A stretch of DNA of 64,000 bases from Bradyrhizobium diazoefficiens (GCF_016599855.1 NZ_CP067041.1:496001-560000), one strand, 5' to 3'; shown: positions 44,976 through 54,271, counted from the stretch's first letter. The notes: generated from the sequence alone by a model not told the origin. A program made the numbers and translations.

Positions 44976-45098
44976 AGATAAGCTGACGCGCAACTGACGC
45001 GTGCGCTGCACGCGCCAGTTAGTGCGTTGCACGCGATTAAAAAGGCAGCGGTTGCAAATCAAATATTCTTCGCGCCCGCGCGAAACTCGACTAAATAC

Positions 45099-45128
45099 AA
45101 ACGCCCGGCTCAACGCCGGGCGTTTTGT
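45099..45128 (+). terminator. Rho-independent terminator between phaA and phaB
   Basis: An 11-base perfect stem, AAACGCCCGGC and GCCGGGCGTTT, around the loop TCAAC, followed by TTG and more T. It lies about 125 bases after phaA. It implies that phaB either has its own promoter in the remaining 100 bases or depends on partial read-through. Confidence 0.8.
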
Positions 45129-45227
45129 TCTTGATGTCCGTCAAACCAACCGCATAATCGAGCGTTAAAAAGCGATCACTCAGAAACGTCCAAGAGTCCA
45201 AGGAAAAGTCGAGGGAAGGAAAGCAGC

Positions 45228-45953
45228 ATGGCACGAGTGGCATTGGTGACGGGTGGAACGCGTGGCATCGGCGCAGCCATCAGCAAGGCGCTGAAGGCGG
45301 CAGGCTACAACGTGGCGGCGAGCTATGCCGGCAACGACGCCGCAGCGGAGAAATTCAAGGCCGAGACCGGCATTCCCGTCTACAAATGGGACGTCGCATC
45401 CTTCGACGACTGCGCCAATGGCGTGAAGAAGGTCGAAGCCGAACTCGGCTCCATCGACGTGCTCGTCAACAATGCCGGCATCACCCGCGACACCGCCTTC
45501 CACAAGATGACGCTCGATCAGTGGAATGCCGTGATCAACACCAATCTCGGTTCGCTGTTCAACATGACGCGCCAGGTCATCGAAGGCATGCGCGCGCGCA
45601 AGTTCGGCCGCATCATCTCGATCTCGTCGATCAACGGTCAGAAGGGCCAATTCGGTCAGGTCAACTATTCCGCAGCGAAGGCCGGCGACATCGGCTTCAC
45701 CAAGGCGCTTGCGATCGAGAATGCCAAGGGCGGTATCACCGTCAACGTGATCGCCCCAGGCTACATCAACACCGAAATGGTGCAGGCCGTACCGAAGGAC
45801 GTGCTGGAGAAGAACGTGATCCCGCAAATCCCGGTCAATCGCCTCGGTGAGCCCGAGGAGATTGCGCGCGCGGTGGTGTTCCTCGCCGCCGACGAGGCCG
45901 GCTTCATCACGGGCTCGACGCTCACCATCAATGGCGGCCAATACCACGCCTGA
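45228..45953 (+). CDS. phaB: Acetoacetyl-CoA reductase
   Basis: 241 residues, classical short-chain dehydrogenase. NADPH motif TGGTRGIG is at residues 7-14, NNAGI follows, and the catalytic Ser-Tyr-Lys set lies in ISSINGQKG and NYSAAKAG (Tyr near 147, Lys near 151). It makes (R)-3-hydroxybutyryl-CoA, the PHB synthase substrate. Pairing with phaA separates it from FabG. A PHB synthase (phaC) is not in the window. Confidence 0.95.
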   Translation: MARVALVTGGTRGIGAAISKALKAAGYNVAASYAGNDAAAEKFKAETGIPVYKWDVASFDDCANGVKKVEAELGSIDVLVNNAGITRDTAFHKMTLDQWNAVINTNLGSLFNMTRQVIEGMRARKFGRIISISSINGQKGQFGQVNYSAAKAGDIGFTKALAIENAKGGITVNVIAPGYINTEMVQAVPKDVLEKNVIPQIPVNRLGEPEEIARAVVFLAADEAGFITGSTLTINGGQYHA

Positions 45954-46052
45954 TCGAGCGCCAAACCGGTAGCTTCAGACGCGACAAGGCGATAGTGAAG
46001 ATGCAAATGCCCGGCCTCGTGCTGGGCATAAGCGTCCTCAGAGCCCTTGTTC

Positions 46053-46922
46053 ATGACCCCGCGCACAGCGACACTGATCGGACTGACCGCGATCCTGATG
46101 TGGTCGCTACTCTCTGTGATGACGGTGGCGACCGGCAAGATCCCCGCCTTCCAGCTCGCCGCGATGACCTTTGCGATCGGCGGCCTTGTCGGCCTGCTCA
46201 CCTGGATCGGCCGCGGCGACGCTGCGAAAAGCCTGCGTCAGCCGCTGGTTGTGTGGATCGTTGGCGTCGGCGGCCTGTTCGGCTATCACGCCCTGTATTT
46301 CCTCGCGCTGCGCTTCGCGCCGCCGGCCGAAGCCGGCCTCCTCAATTATCTCTGGCCGCTCCTGATTGTGCTGTTCTCGTCCTTCCTTCCGGGCGAGCGC
46401 CTTGCCGTGCATCACGTCGTTGGTGCCGTGTTTGGCCTCGTCGGCACGGTGCTGCTGCTCGCCAGCAATACCAGCGGCTTCGCGCATGGCCAGTTGCCCG
46501 GGTTGATCGCAGCCTTCATCGCGGCGTTCGTCTGGGCCAGCTATTCGGTGCTGTCGCGCCGATTGAAAGCGGTGCCGACCGATGCAGTGGCCGGCTTCTG
46601 TCTTGCCACCTCTGCGCTCGCTGCGCTGATGCACCTCGCGCTCGAGGCCACGATATGGCCGGAGACCTCGCTGCAATGGCTCTCCGTCATCGCGCTCGGC
46701 ATCGGCCCCGTCGGCGCCGCGTTCTACGCCTGGGACATCGGCATGAAGCGCGGCGACATCCGCGTGCTCGGCGCCGCGTCCTACGCGACGCCGCTATTGT
46801 CGACCGGCTTCCTGATCGCCGCAGGTTTTGCAAAGGCCAGCGCCAACATCGCCGTCGCCGCGATCCTGATCGCCGGCGGCGGCCTGATCGCCGCAAAGGA
46901 CATGGTGCTGCGGAAGCGGTGA
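46053..46922 (+). CDS. EamA/DMT-superfamily exporter
   Basis: 289 residues with ten hydrophobic segments and two EamA repeats; the first covers about residues 5-135, the second about 145-285. The GYHALYFLALRFAPPAEAGLLNYLWP and SYATPLLSTGF segments resemble the YddG-type aromatic amino acid exporters. Substrate unproven. The ATG at 46053 is preferred to a TTG two codons earlier. Convergent with the DUF985 gene after nine bases. Confidence 0.88.
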   Translation: MTPRTATLIGLTAILMWSLLSVMTVATGKIPAFQLAAMTFAIGGLVGLLTWIGRGDAAKSLRQPLVVWIVGVGGLFGYHALYFLALRFAPPAEAGLLNYLWPLLIVLFSSFLPGERLAVHHVVGAVFGLVGTVLLLASNTSGFAHGQLPGLIAAFIAAFVWASYSVLSRRLKAVPTDAVAGFCLATSALAALMHLALEATIWPETSLQWLSVIALGIGPVGAAFYAWDIGMKRGDIRVLGAASYATPLLSTGFLIAAGFAKASANIAVAAILIAGGGLIAAKDMVLRKR

Positions 46923-46931
46923 CTGTTCGCC

Positions 46932-47354
46932 CTAGGGCTCCCAGCCTTTCGGCGCGAGCTCGAATTTTGCGAACTCGAAAGCGGGCGCCACGGTGCAGCC
47001 GACCAGCGTCCATTCGCCAGTGGTCTCCGCCATCTGCCACGCGTCTGCGGGCACGATCGCCTGCGGCCGCTCGCCGCTGACGAGGTCCGTGCCGAGCCGT
47101 ACCTCGTGTTGGGAGCAGCCGTCATGGGCGATGCGCAACGTCAGAGGACTGCCGGCATAATAATGCCAGGTCTCGACCGCATCGATACGATGCCAGTGCG
47201 AGCGCTCGCCGCGCGCGAGCAGGAAGTAGATGAGGGTCGAGCGCGACCGGCCATTGGCGTCGGTAGTCTGATCGCGAAAGGTCTCGCGGTAATGCCCACC
47301 CTCGGGGTGCGGGCGGAGTTCAAGGCGCGCGATAATCTCGGCTGCGGTCGGCAT
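46932..47354 (-). CDS. Cupin-fold protein, DUF985 family
   Basis: 140 residues. HPEGGHYRETFRD at the N-terminus, STLIYFLLARGERSHWHR (metal-site histidines), ETWHYYAGSPL and GCTVAPAFEFAKFEL are the hallmarks of the DUF985 cupins. The molecular function is unknown; related proteins have been suggested to be sugar epimerase-like. The gene starts 38 bases after the end of gloB, on the same strand, and may be co-transcribed with it. Confidence 0.9.
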   Translation of the reverse strand: MPTAAEIIARLELRPHPEGGHYRETFRDQTTDANGRSRSTLIYFLLARGERSHWHRIDAVETWHYYAGSPLTLRIAHDGCSQHEVRLGTDLVSGERPQAIVPADAWQMAETTGEWTLVGCTVAPAFEFAKFELAPKGWEP

Positions 47355-47392
47355 CGCTCCCCGTCAGGAATTGGTCTTCAAAGCCTTGGTCT

Positions 47393-48160
47393 TCAGGACT
47401 TGTTTTTGCGCTCGCGCAGTTCGCCGAACACGGCGGCGGCATCCGCGCCCTTCATGTGCAGCCTGGCTGCAACGGACGGTTCATCTGCGCGCAGGAACAC
47501 GTTTGCTCGCTTCTCGTCACCAAGCACTGAGGGAATGGTCGGCTTGTTCTCGGCCCGCAGCTTCGCAACCTCCGCCGCGCGCGCCTGGAGTGCCGCGTTG
47601 TCCGGATCAACCGTGAGCGCGAACTTGACGTTCGAGGCAGTGTACTCGTGGCCGCAATAGAGCTTGAAGTCGTCGGGCAGGGCGCGCAGCTTCAACAGCG
47701 AGTCCCACATCATCGGATAGGTGCCCTCGAACACCCGGCCGCAGCCGATCGAGAACAGCGTGTCGGCGGCGAACAGCGTCTTCTCGGTATCGAACACGTA
47801 GGAGATGTGGTCGAGCGTATGGCCGGGCGTTTCCAGCACGCGCCCCAGCAGCGTGCCGACCTTGACCACGTCGCCATTGGCGACGCGCAAATCGACATCA
47901 GCAATTTTCGTCGTCCTGTCATGCGGCGCGACGACGCGGCAATTGTATTTCTGCTTGAGTTCGGCGACCCCGCCGACGTGATCGCCATGGTGATGGGTGA
48001 TCAGGATATCGGTGAGCTGCCAGCCCTCGCGTTCCAGCGCCTTGACGATGGGGCCCGCCTCCGGCGCGTCGATCGACGCGGTTGCCTTGGTTTCCGGATC
48101 GTGGATCAGGTAACCGAAATTGTCGTTTAAACAGTTGAAAGTACGAATTTCGGCGGCCAT
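47393..48160 (-). CDS. gloB: Hydroxyacylglutathione hydrolase (glyoxalase II)
   Basis: 255 residues. The metallo-beta-lactamase motif THHHGDHVGG binds two metals. GHTLDHISY and LYCGHEYTASN supply further ligands, and the C-terminal glutathione-binding helix region (RANVFLRADEPSV) is present. It hydrolyses S-lactoylglutathione in methylglyoxal detoxification. The ATG at 48158-48160 has GGAG upstream; the frame continues upstream but overlaps the divergent methyltransferase gene. Confidence 0.95.
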   Translation of the reverse strand: MAAEIRTFNCLNDNFGYLIHDPETKATASIDAPEAGPIVKALEREGWQLTDILITHHHGDHVGGVAELKQKYNCRVVAPHDRTTKIADVDLRVANGDVVKVGTLLGRVLETPGHTLDHISYVFDTEKTLFAADTLFSIGCGRVFEGTYPMMWDSLLKLRALPDDFKLYCGHEYTASNVKFALTVDPDNAALQARAAEVAKLRAENKPTIPSVLGDEKRANVFLRADEPSVAARLHMKGADAAAVFGELRERKNKS

Positions 48161-48268
48161 GACATCTCCATCGGGCTCAGCCCCGCCAGACAAATATGGC
48201 GTTAACGTTGCGCAGGCAATGCAATATTCGCCGCGCGGCGGCGGCCGCCTGCATGTTACATTGCCGCC

Positions 48269-49009
48269 ATGACCATTGATGTCGTCGACCTCCGCGAGTT
48301 CTATTCCCGCCGCCTCGGGATTGTGGCACGGCAGATGATCAATCGCGGGATCAGGGAGCGCTGGTCGGGCGCCGAGGGCCAGCGCGTGCTCGGCATAGGC
48401 TATCCGACGCCCTATCTCGGGCTGTTCCGTGAAGACGCGGAGCGCTGCATCGCCTTCATGCCGGCAGCCCAGGGCGTGTTGAAATGGCCGACCGGGCGGG
48501 CCGCGCTGGCCGCGCTGGTCGACGAATTTTCGCTGCCGCTTCCCGACGCCGCCGTGGACCGCATCCTGCTGGTCCATGCGCTCGAGATGTCGGATGATCC
48601 GGCCGCGCTGCTGCGCGAGGTCTGGCGGGTGCTGTCGCCGTCCGGCCGCGTCATCGCGGTGATCCCGAATCGGCGCGGCGTATGGACGCGCAGCGACAAC
48701 ACGCCATTCGGTCATGGCCGTCCCTACTCACGCTCGCAGATCACGGATCTGTTGCGCCAGACCTGGTTCACGCCGACCGCCTGGGGCGAGGCGTTGTTCA
48801 TGCCGCCTTATGCCGGTCGCTGGGTGCTGAAATCGGCGCAGATGTGGGAGCGCGCCGGCGCGGCGCTGTCGCTGCCTTTTGCCGGCGTCCACATCGTCGA
48901 AGCAACCAAGCAGGTCTATCGCGCGATACCCGCCAAGCGCGAACGGGCGCGGCTGATTCCTTCGTTGAAGCCGGTGCTGGTGCCGTCATCGACGGTGACA
49001 CGGACCTGA
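48269..49009 (+). CDS. SAM-dependent methyltransferase-domain protein
   Basis: 246 residues. QRVLGIGYPTPYLGLF replaces the usual glycine-rich motif I, while DRILLVHALEMSDDPAALLREVWRVLSPSGRVIAVIPN is a typical UbiE-like methyltransferase core. Loss of the standard GxGxG suggests weak or altered SAM binding. It is divergent from gloB (108 bases); from memory, a similar pair occurs beside gloB in other Rhizobiales. Function unknown. Confidence 0.82.
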   Translation: MTIDVVDLREFYSRRLGIVARQMINRGIRERWSGAEGQRVLGIGYPTPYLGLFREDAERCIAFMPAAQGVLKWPTGRAALAALVDEFSLPLPDAAVDRILLVHALEMSDDPAALLREVWRVLSPSGRVIAVIPNRRGVWTRSDNTPFGHGRPYSRSQITDLLRQTWFTPTAWGEALFMPPYAGRWVLKSAQMWERAGAALSLPFAGVHIVEATKQVYRAIPAKRERARLIPSLKPVLVPSSTVTRT

Positions 49010-49017
49010 AAGCAAAT

Positions 49018-49038
49018 CGTCCCGGCGAAGCCGGGACG
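49018..49038. repeat. Short palindromic repeat between convergent genes
   Basis: CGTCCCGGC, GAA, GCCGGGACG is a nine-base perfect stem between the methyltransferase and DUF4167 genes. It shares the CCCGGC/GCCGGG core with the larger element at 37658-37814 and may serve as a bidirectional terminator. Confidence 0.6.
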
Positions 49039-49069
49039 ACGCAGTTCCGCGAAGAAGATCAGGTGCCGC

Positions 49070-49855
49070 TTACTCGCCGGGGGCGAGATCGTCACTGCTT
49101 GCGGCCGGAGCTGCCTCGCGCTCGGGGCGCGGGCCGCCATGCGGCCTGCGGCGCCGCCGCGGATAGCGCTCGCCACCACCGCCATTGCCGCCCTCGAAGT
49201 TGCTGCCCGGAGCGGCGTTCGTCTGCGGCTGCGCGCCGGTGATGAAAGACGGCAGGCGATCGACGTTGCCGGCATCGGCGATGACGGGCTGCGGCTGGTT
49301 CAGCGGTTGCGGTTGGGGCTGCGGCTGATATTGCGGTTGCGGACGATGGTCGCGCTCGCGATGCTCGCGCGGCTGCTGGTTGTCGCGCTGAAAGTGTTGG
49401 TTGTCACGCTGCTGATAATCACGTTGCTGGTGATCGCGCTGGCCGTCGCGCGTAAAACTCTGCTGCGGCGGCTGCGGAACGAATCCCGGCTCCTGACCGA
49501 AATTCGAGAAATTCTCGCCGTCGTCCTCGCCGTCGTCGCTGCTGGTGCTGGCGGGTTCGTCGCCGCGCGGCTGCTGGTTCTGGCGGAACTGTTCCTGGGC
49601 CGCGGCGATCAGGCGGAAATAATGCTCGGCATGCTGGTAGTAGTTCTCGGCGGCGACCGGGTCTCCGGAGGAACGCGCGTCACGCGCAAGCTGGAGATAT
49701 TTTTCGGCGATGTGCGAGGCGGTGCCGCGGATCTTGATGTCGGGGCCGTTCGATTCGTAGACCCGGGTCATCGGGTTCTGGCCGCGCCGATTGTTGTTGT
49801 TGTTATTATTATTGTTGCGGTTGCGCATCCGCTGCTTGTTCTGACCGTTTCTCAT
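49070..49855 (-). CDS. DUF4167 family protein with asparagine- and glutamine-rich tracts
   Basis: 261 residues. A run of nine asparagines near the start is followed by the conserved core TRVYESNGPDIKIRGTASHI, AEKYLQLARDA, EAEN-like YYQHAEHYFRL, which defines DUF4167 in alphaproteobacteria. The rest is low complexity: repeated QRD, PQPQ and glycine-rich RYPRRRRR segments, suggesting a disordered, RNA-binding-like protein. Function unknown. It is the usual downstream neighbour of prmC. Confidence 0.9.
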   Translation of the reverse strand: MRNGQNKQRMRNRNNNNNNNNNRRGQNPMTRVYESNGPDIKIRGTASHIAEKYLQLARDARSSGDPVAAENYYQHAEHYFRLIAAAQEQFRQNQQPRGDEPASTSSDDGEDDGENFSNFGQEPGFVPQPPQQSFTRDGQRDHQQRDYQQRDNQHFQRDNQQPREHRERDHRPQPQYQPQPQPQPLNQPQPVIADAGNVDRLPSFITGAQPQTNAAPGSNFEGGNGGGGERYPRRRRRPHGGPRPEREAAPAASSDDLAPGE

Positions 49856-50307
49856 GTCTTGCCTTTAATTCCAGCCCTAAAGGTTGCACACATTACTGAT
49901 TGGTGACCTGATGGCAGCGGTTCACATGCCTTACGCCGCGCGCAAGAGCGGATTGAACCCTGCCGATGTTCGTCGATCGTCGCGTTCAACAAGGACGCGT
50001 TCCCCACCCGCCAGCATTCATTGCCAGCGAACCCATTCATATCGCCTGCCGAAACAAGTCCAGCTTTGTTGCGTAGGTCTTCAAGCGCAATATCAGGCTT
50101 TCGTTCACGTTGCGGTCGGAAAGCAGCGTACCTCAAAGGGCCATCGCGCTTAACAGGACCTGCGGCTTGGAACCATAATCAGTGAAGCTCTCGCCTGAGA
50201 GCCCGGCTTTCGCCCGTAGGGCCTACGGGGCCGACACCGATGTGTTAGACCAAAGGTAGTCGTTCCCACGGGATATTCCAAGAGGTTTTTAGAGCCCAAT
50301 CCAGCTT
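49856..50307. other. Intergenic region between prmC and the DUF4167 gene
   Basis: About 450 bases with no convincing coding frame. A GC-rich hairpin-forming stretch (around 50196-50240) could belong to the prmC 3' end. I see no tRNA or known RNA family. It presumably carries the DUF4167 promoter, since the distance from prmC is too long for tight coupling. Confidence 0.35.
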
Positions 50308-51204
50308 TTATGGGGGCATTTTTCGGGCCGAGACGGCCCGCGGAATGCCCCCCAGATCGGCTTTGGGTGGTCTGTCGATCGATAACGCCGCAGCCGCCAT
50401 CAAGGTTTCAATATCTGCGGCCTGACCGTGACCGGCCTCCACGACCAGGCCGCCGCCGGGCGCGAGCAGCTCGGTCGCCTGCGGAATCAGCGCGCGATAG
50501 GCGTCATAGCCGTCATTGCCGCCGTCGAGCGCCAGATGCGGATCGTGCTCGCGCACCTCGATGCTCAGCTTCGGAATTTCCCCTGCGGGAATATAGGGCG
50601 GATTCGACACGATCAGATCGAACGGGCCCGAGAGCGCCGCCGCGTAGGAGCAGGCGACGAATGCAGCGCGGTCGGCAAGGCCAAGGACGGCGGCATTGCC
50701 TTTTGCCGTGCCGAGCGCGGTGAGGCTGAGATCGGTGCCGACGCCGAACGCTTCGGGAATTTCGTGCAGCAGCGCGAGCAGGATCGCGCCCGATCCGGTG
50801 CCGATATCGGCGATACGCGGGCGCCCTCCCGCGATCGTGCGTTCGCGAAAAATCTCGAGCGCCAGTTCGACCACGGTCTCGGTGTCCGGCCGCGGCACCA
50901 GCGTCGCCTCGGACAGGCGGAACGGCAGGCCCCAGAACTCCCGCACGCCGAGAATGCGGGCGACCGGCTCATGCGCGAGCCTTCGCTGTGCAAATCCTTC
51001 GAGCCGCACAGCCTCCTCGGGCGTGAGGTGCCGTGCCGCCTGCGCGATCAGGCCGGTCAGGTCGAGCCCCAGCGCGGCGCCGACGAGCAGGCGCGCATCG
51101 AGGGCGGGCTCCTCGAAGCCGGCGGCTTGCAGCCGCGCCGAAAGGGCGCGCCGTGCGCTCTCGATGCTGTGTCCGGAATCGGAATTCGTCGCCAAGGGAA
51201 CCAT
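50308..51204 (-). CDS. prmC: Peptide chain release factor N5-glutamine methyltransferase
   Basis: 298 residues. The catalytic NPPY motif is in DLIVSNPPYIPAGE, and the SAM motif reads IADIGTGSGAILLALL. The N-terminal helical bundle that recognises release factors is present (ARRALSARLQAAGFEEPALDARLL, ARREFWGLPF-like RVREFWGLPFRL). It methylates the glutamine of the GGQ loop of RF1 and RF2. prfA, its substrate gene, is usually adjacent but here lies 6.8 kb away. Confidence 0.95.
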   Translation of the reverse strand: MVPLATNSDSGHSIESARRALSARLQAAGFEEPALDARLLVGAALGLDLTGLIAQAARHLTPEEAVRLEGFAQRRLAHEPVARILGVREFWGLPFRLSEATLVPRPDTETVVELALEIFRERTIAGGRPRIADIGTGSGAILLALLHEIPEAFGVGTDLSLTALGTAKGNAAVLGLADRAAFVACSYAAALSGPFDLIVSNPPYIPAGEIPKLSIEVREHDPHLALDGGNDGYDAYRALIPQATELLAPGGGLVVEAGHGQAADIETLMAAAALSIDRPPKADLGGIPRAVSARKMPP

Positions 51205-51294
51205 CCTGCCGGCATCGTGGATAGATCGGCGGCATTGCTTGCGTCAATGGAAAGGAGCGCGTTTGATCGCATCGCGCAGCAAAGGAGGGCATCC

Positions 51295-51720
51295 ATGACG
51301 GCCTACGACGATCAGAACGTCTTCGCCAGGATCCTCCGCGGCGAAATTCCCTGCTTCGAGGTGTTCAGGGACGACCGCAGCTTCGCCTTTCTCGACGTCA
51401 TGCCGCGCTCGCCCGGGCATACGCTGGTGATTCCGAGGGCGCCGGCGCGCGGTATCCTCGACATCGCCGATGACGATTTCGCAGCGGTCGCCCGGACCGC
51501 CAAGCGGATCGCGATTGCGGCAATGAAGGCGTTCGACGCCGAGGGCATCATCCTGCAGCAGTTCAGCGAGCCCGCCAGCGGGCAGGTGGTCTTTCACCTG
51601 CACATGCATGTCATGCCGGTCAGAGCCGGCATCGAGCTGCTGCCGGCACAGACCCGCAAGGAAGACATGGCTGTGCTCGCCGATCATGCCAAACGGATGA
51701 TCGCGGCACTGAGCAGCTGA
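51295..51720 (+). CDS. HIT-family nucleotide hydrolase
   Basis: 141 residues. The histidine-triad motif appears as FHLHMHVMPV. VFARILRGEIPCFEVF and PRSPGHTLVIPR are the typical HIT openings. It likely hydrolyses nucleoside phosphoramidates or dinucleotides. The ATG at 51295 has AGGAGG upstream. It is divergent from prmC (90 bases) and convergent with livF (11 bases). Confidence 0.93.
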   Translation: MTAYDDQNVFARILRGEIPCFEVFRDDRSFAFLDVMPRSPGHTLVIPRAPARGILDIADDDFAAVARTAKRIAIAAMKAFDAEGIILQQFSEPASGQVVFHLHMHVMPVRAGIELLPAQTRKEDMAVLADHAKRMIAALSS

Positions 51721-51731
51721 TCGGCTGCTGG

Positions 51732-52430
51732 CTAGACGCCGAGGTAGCGCTGCAGCAATTCCGGCTGGGCCTTGAGCTCCTGCGCCGGACCCTCGTGCAC
51801 GATGTGGCCGTTATTGATGATGTAGATCCGGCTCGCCAGCGCCAGCGTCGCCGCCAGATTCTGCTCGACCAGCACGATGGTCTGGCCGGCGGCTGCAAGC
51901 TCGCGGCAGGCTTTGACGAGATCGTGGACGATGACAGGGGCGAGCCCCTCGAATGGCTCGTCCAGCAGCACGATCTTGGGATCGCGCACCAGCGCGCGCG
52001 CGATCGCGAGCATCTGCTGTTCGCCGCCGGAGAGCTCGGTGCCGCGGTTGTTGCGCCGCTCCTTCAACCGCGGAAACATCTCGTAAATGCGCCCGAGCGG
52101 CCAGCGTTTTGGCGCAGTGATCCCGGCGAGGACGATGTTTTCCTCGACCGACAGGCTGCCGAAGATGCGGCGCTCTTCGTGCACGAGCTGCATGCCGGCC
52201 TGCGCGATTCGGTGGCTTCTGCATCCGGCGATATCGATGCCGTCGAACCTCACGCTGCCGCTGCGCGGCGTCACGACGCCCATCAGGCTCTTCAGCGTCG
52301 TGCTCTTGCCGGCGCCGTTGCGGCCGAGCAGCGCCACCACCTCGTGACGCTCGACATGCATGGCGACGTCGAACAGGATGTGGGAGTCGCCATAATAGCT
52401 GTTCAGGCCGTTGACCTCGATCAGGCTCAT
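51732..52430 (-). CDS. livF: Branched-chain amino-acid-type ABC transporter ATPase
   Basis: 232 residues. Walker A GRNGAGKSTT, signature LSGGEQQMLAIARAL and Walker B ILLDEPFEGLAP are present. It is one of the two ATPases of a hydrophobic-amino-acid (HAAT) uptake system and is the last gene of a four-gene operon. Its ATG overlaps the stop of the preceding fusion gene by four bases, indicating translational coupling. Relatives of this system also import amides, urea or aromatic acids, so the substrate is open. Confidence 0.93.
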   Translation of the reverse strand: MSLIEVNGLNSYYGDSHILFDVAMHVERHEVVALLGRNGAGKSTTLKSLMGVVTPRSGSVRFDGIDIAGCRSHRIAQAGMQLVHEERRIFGSLSVEENIVLAGITAPKRWPLGRIYEMFPRLKERRNNRGTELSGGEQQMLAIARALVRDPKIVLLDEPFEGLAPVIVHDLVKACRELAAAGQTIVLVEQNLAATLALASRIYIINNGHIVHEGPAQELKAQPELLQRYLGV

Positions 52431-54271
52431 GCGGCGATCTCTCCGTGCACGCCGCCGAGATAGGCTTCCTGCACTGCGGCGTTGGTCTTGATTTCTTCGG
52501 GTGTGCCGGAGACCAGCACGCGGCCTTCCTGCAGCACCGTCACGCGCTCGACCAGCTCGAACAGCGAATCCATGTCGTGGTCGATGATGATCATGGTGCG
52601 GCCGCGCGCGATCGATTTGAGCAGCTTCACGGTCTCGACACGTTCGCGTGGGCTCATGCCCGCAAGCGGTTCGTCGAGCAGCAGCAGGCGCGGCGAGGTG
52701 GCGAGCGCAAGCCCGATCTCCAGCCTGCGCTTCTCGCCATAGGCGAGCTCGGAGACGGGGGTGTCGGCGCGGCGGGTCAGATTGACCAGTGCGAGCGTAT
52801 GCTCCACCTGCTCCGTCAGGCCCTTGACGCCGGCGAGCGTGCGGAACAGGTCGAGCCGGAATTTTCCGCGCAGCTCGGCGAGCGCGGCGATCGTCAGGTT
52901 CTGCCGCACTGTGAGGCCCGTGAAGAGCTGGTTGACCTGATAGCTCTTGGTCAGTCCGAGCTGGCAGACGTCCGTGACCTTCAGTCCGGTGATGTCGCGG
53001 CCCTCGAACACGATCTGACCCGAGGTCGGCGCGATCTCGCAGGTCAACATCTTGAAGAAGGTCGACTTGCCGGCGCCATTGGGGCCGATGATGCCGCGTA
53101 GTTCGCCGTGATTGACGCTGAAATCGATGTCACTGTTGGCGACAAGGCCACCATAGCGTTTGGTGAGGCCGGTGGCTTTCAGGATCGGCCCGGAATAGGC
53201 GGGATGCTCGACCTTCTTGGCCTGCATCGGTGCAGCCGGAGTTTGCTCTGGCGTCTCGACCTCAGCCTCCTCGTCCACCTCCGCAGCCTGCCGGGCTCGC
53301 TTGCCGGAGACGAGACCGTAGAGATCGACCAGGCCGCCGACAATGCCGCCGCGCAAGAAGCAAACCAAAAGCACGAACACGACGCCGAGCACGAGCTTCC
53401 AGGCCGCGCCCAGGTCGAGCGCGGACTGGAGAAAATCCTGCAGGAAGAGCCAGACGGTTGCGCCGACCAGCGGACCGAACAGCGTGCCCCGGCCGCCAAT
53501 CGCAGTCTGCATCACGAGCTGGCCGGAGGTGTCGAAGGTGAAGGCGTCCGGCGGCATGAAGGCCTGGAGCACGCCCAGCAGGCCGCCGGCGAAGCCGGCG
53601 TAAGCGGCTGCGATCACGAAGGCGGTCAGCTTGTAGCCGTGGATGTTGTGGCCGACGGCGGTGGCGCGCAGGGGATTGTCGCGGATCGCGCTGAAGATGG
53701 CTCCGACAGGCGAGCGGACGATCCTGAGGGCAATGATGACGCCGACGAAATAGCACAATGCGATGAATTGATAGAGCGACCAGCCATTGGTGAAATGGAT
53801 GGTGGTGAAGCCGAGATTGAAGCTGGGGGTCGGCACGCCCGGCAGGCCGTTCTCGCCGCCGGTGAAATCCGAGAGCGGATTGAACTCGACGAAGAAGAAC
53901 ACCTCCGCGATCGCCACCGTGATCATGGCGAAATAGATGCCGGTGCGGCGCAGCGCGATCAGGCCGATCAGATAGCCCGTGGCCGCCGCCGCGATCATGC
54001 CGATCATCAGCGCGCCCAGTACGTTGCTGAAGCCGGCGCGGGTTAAAAGGTAGGCCGCGACGAAGCCGCCGGTGCCGTAGAAGGCGGACTGGCCGAACGA
54101 CAACAGGCCGGTGAAGCCGAACAGGATGTCGAAGCCGAGGCCGAACAGGCCCCAGACCAGGATCCGGTTCACGGTGTTAGGCGCGAAGCCGAGATGAGGC
54201 AGCACGAAGGGAGCCACGATCAGGCCGATGGCCGTCAGTGTTTCGATCAGGTACGGGCGTTGCTTGAGCAT
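52427..54271 (-). CDS. Fused ABC permease-ATPase (LivM-LivG) of the branched-chain amino-acid type
   Basis: 614 residues. The first 330 or so are a LivM-type permease (GFDILFGFTGLLSFGQSAFYG, FVIAAAYAGFAGGLLG) with about ten membrane segments. A charged, acidic linker (VDEEAEVETPEQTPAAP) leads to a LivG-type ATPase from about residue 366, with Walker A GPNGAGKSTF near 395, signature LAYGEKRRLEIG near 512 and LLLLDEPLAGMS. Permease and ATPase are normally separate genes; here they form one polypeptide without a break. The gene lies 11 bases after livH and overlaps livF. Confidence 0.93.
   Translation of the reverse strand: MLKQRPYLIETLTAIGLIVAPFVLPHLGFAPNTVNRILVWGLFGLGFDILFGFTGLLSFGQSAFYGTGGFVAAYLLTRAGFSNVLGALMIGMIAAAATGYLIGLIALRRTGIYFAMITVAIAEVFFFVEFNPLSDFTGGENGLPGVPTPSFNLGFTTIHFTNGWSLYQFIALCYFVGVIIALRIVRSPVGAIFSAIRDNPLRATAVGHNIHGYKLTAFVIAAAYAGFAGGLLGVLQAFMPPDAFTFDTSGQLVMQTAIGGRGTLFGPLVGATVWLFLQDFLQSALDLGAAWKLVLGVVFVLLVCFLRGGIVGGLVDLYGLVSGKRARQAAEVDEEAEVETPEQTPAAPMQAKKVEHPAYSGPILKATGLTKRYGGLVANSDIDFSVNHGELRGIIGPNGAGKSTFFKMLTCEIAPTSGQIVFEGRDITGLKVTDVCQLGLTKSYQVNQLFTGLTVRQNLTIAALAELRGKFRLDLFRTLAGVKGLTEQVEHTLALVNLTRRADTPVSELAYGEKRRLEIGLALATSPRLLLLDEPLAGMSPRERVETVKLLKSIARGRTMIIIDHDMDSLFELVERVTVLQEGRVLVSGTPEEIKTNAAVQEAYLGGVHGEIAA

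Noticed and set aside
49139..49906. Hydrophobic, transmembrane-looking plus-strand frame opposite the DUF4167 gene
   Set aside because: It arises from reading glutamine/arginine repeat codons backwards (leucine/valine runs). DUF4167 has the conserved core and start.
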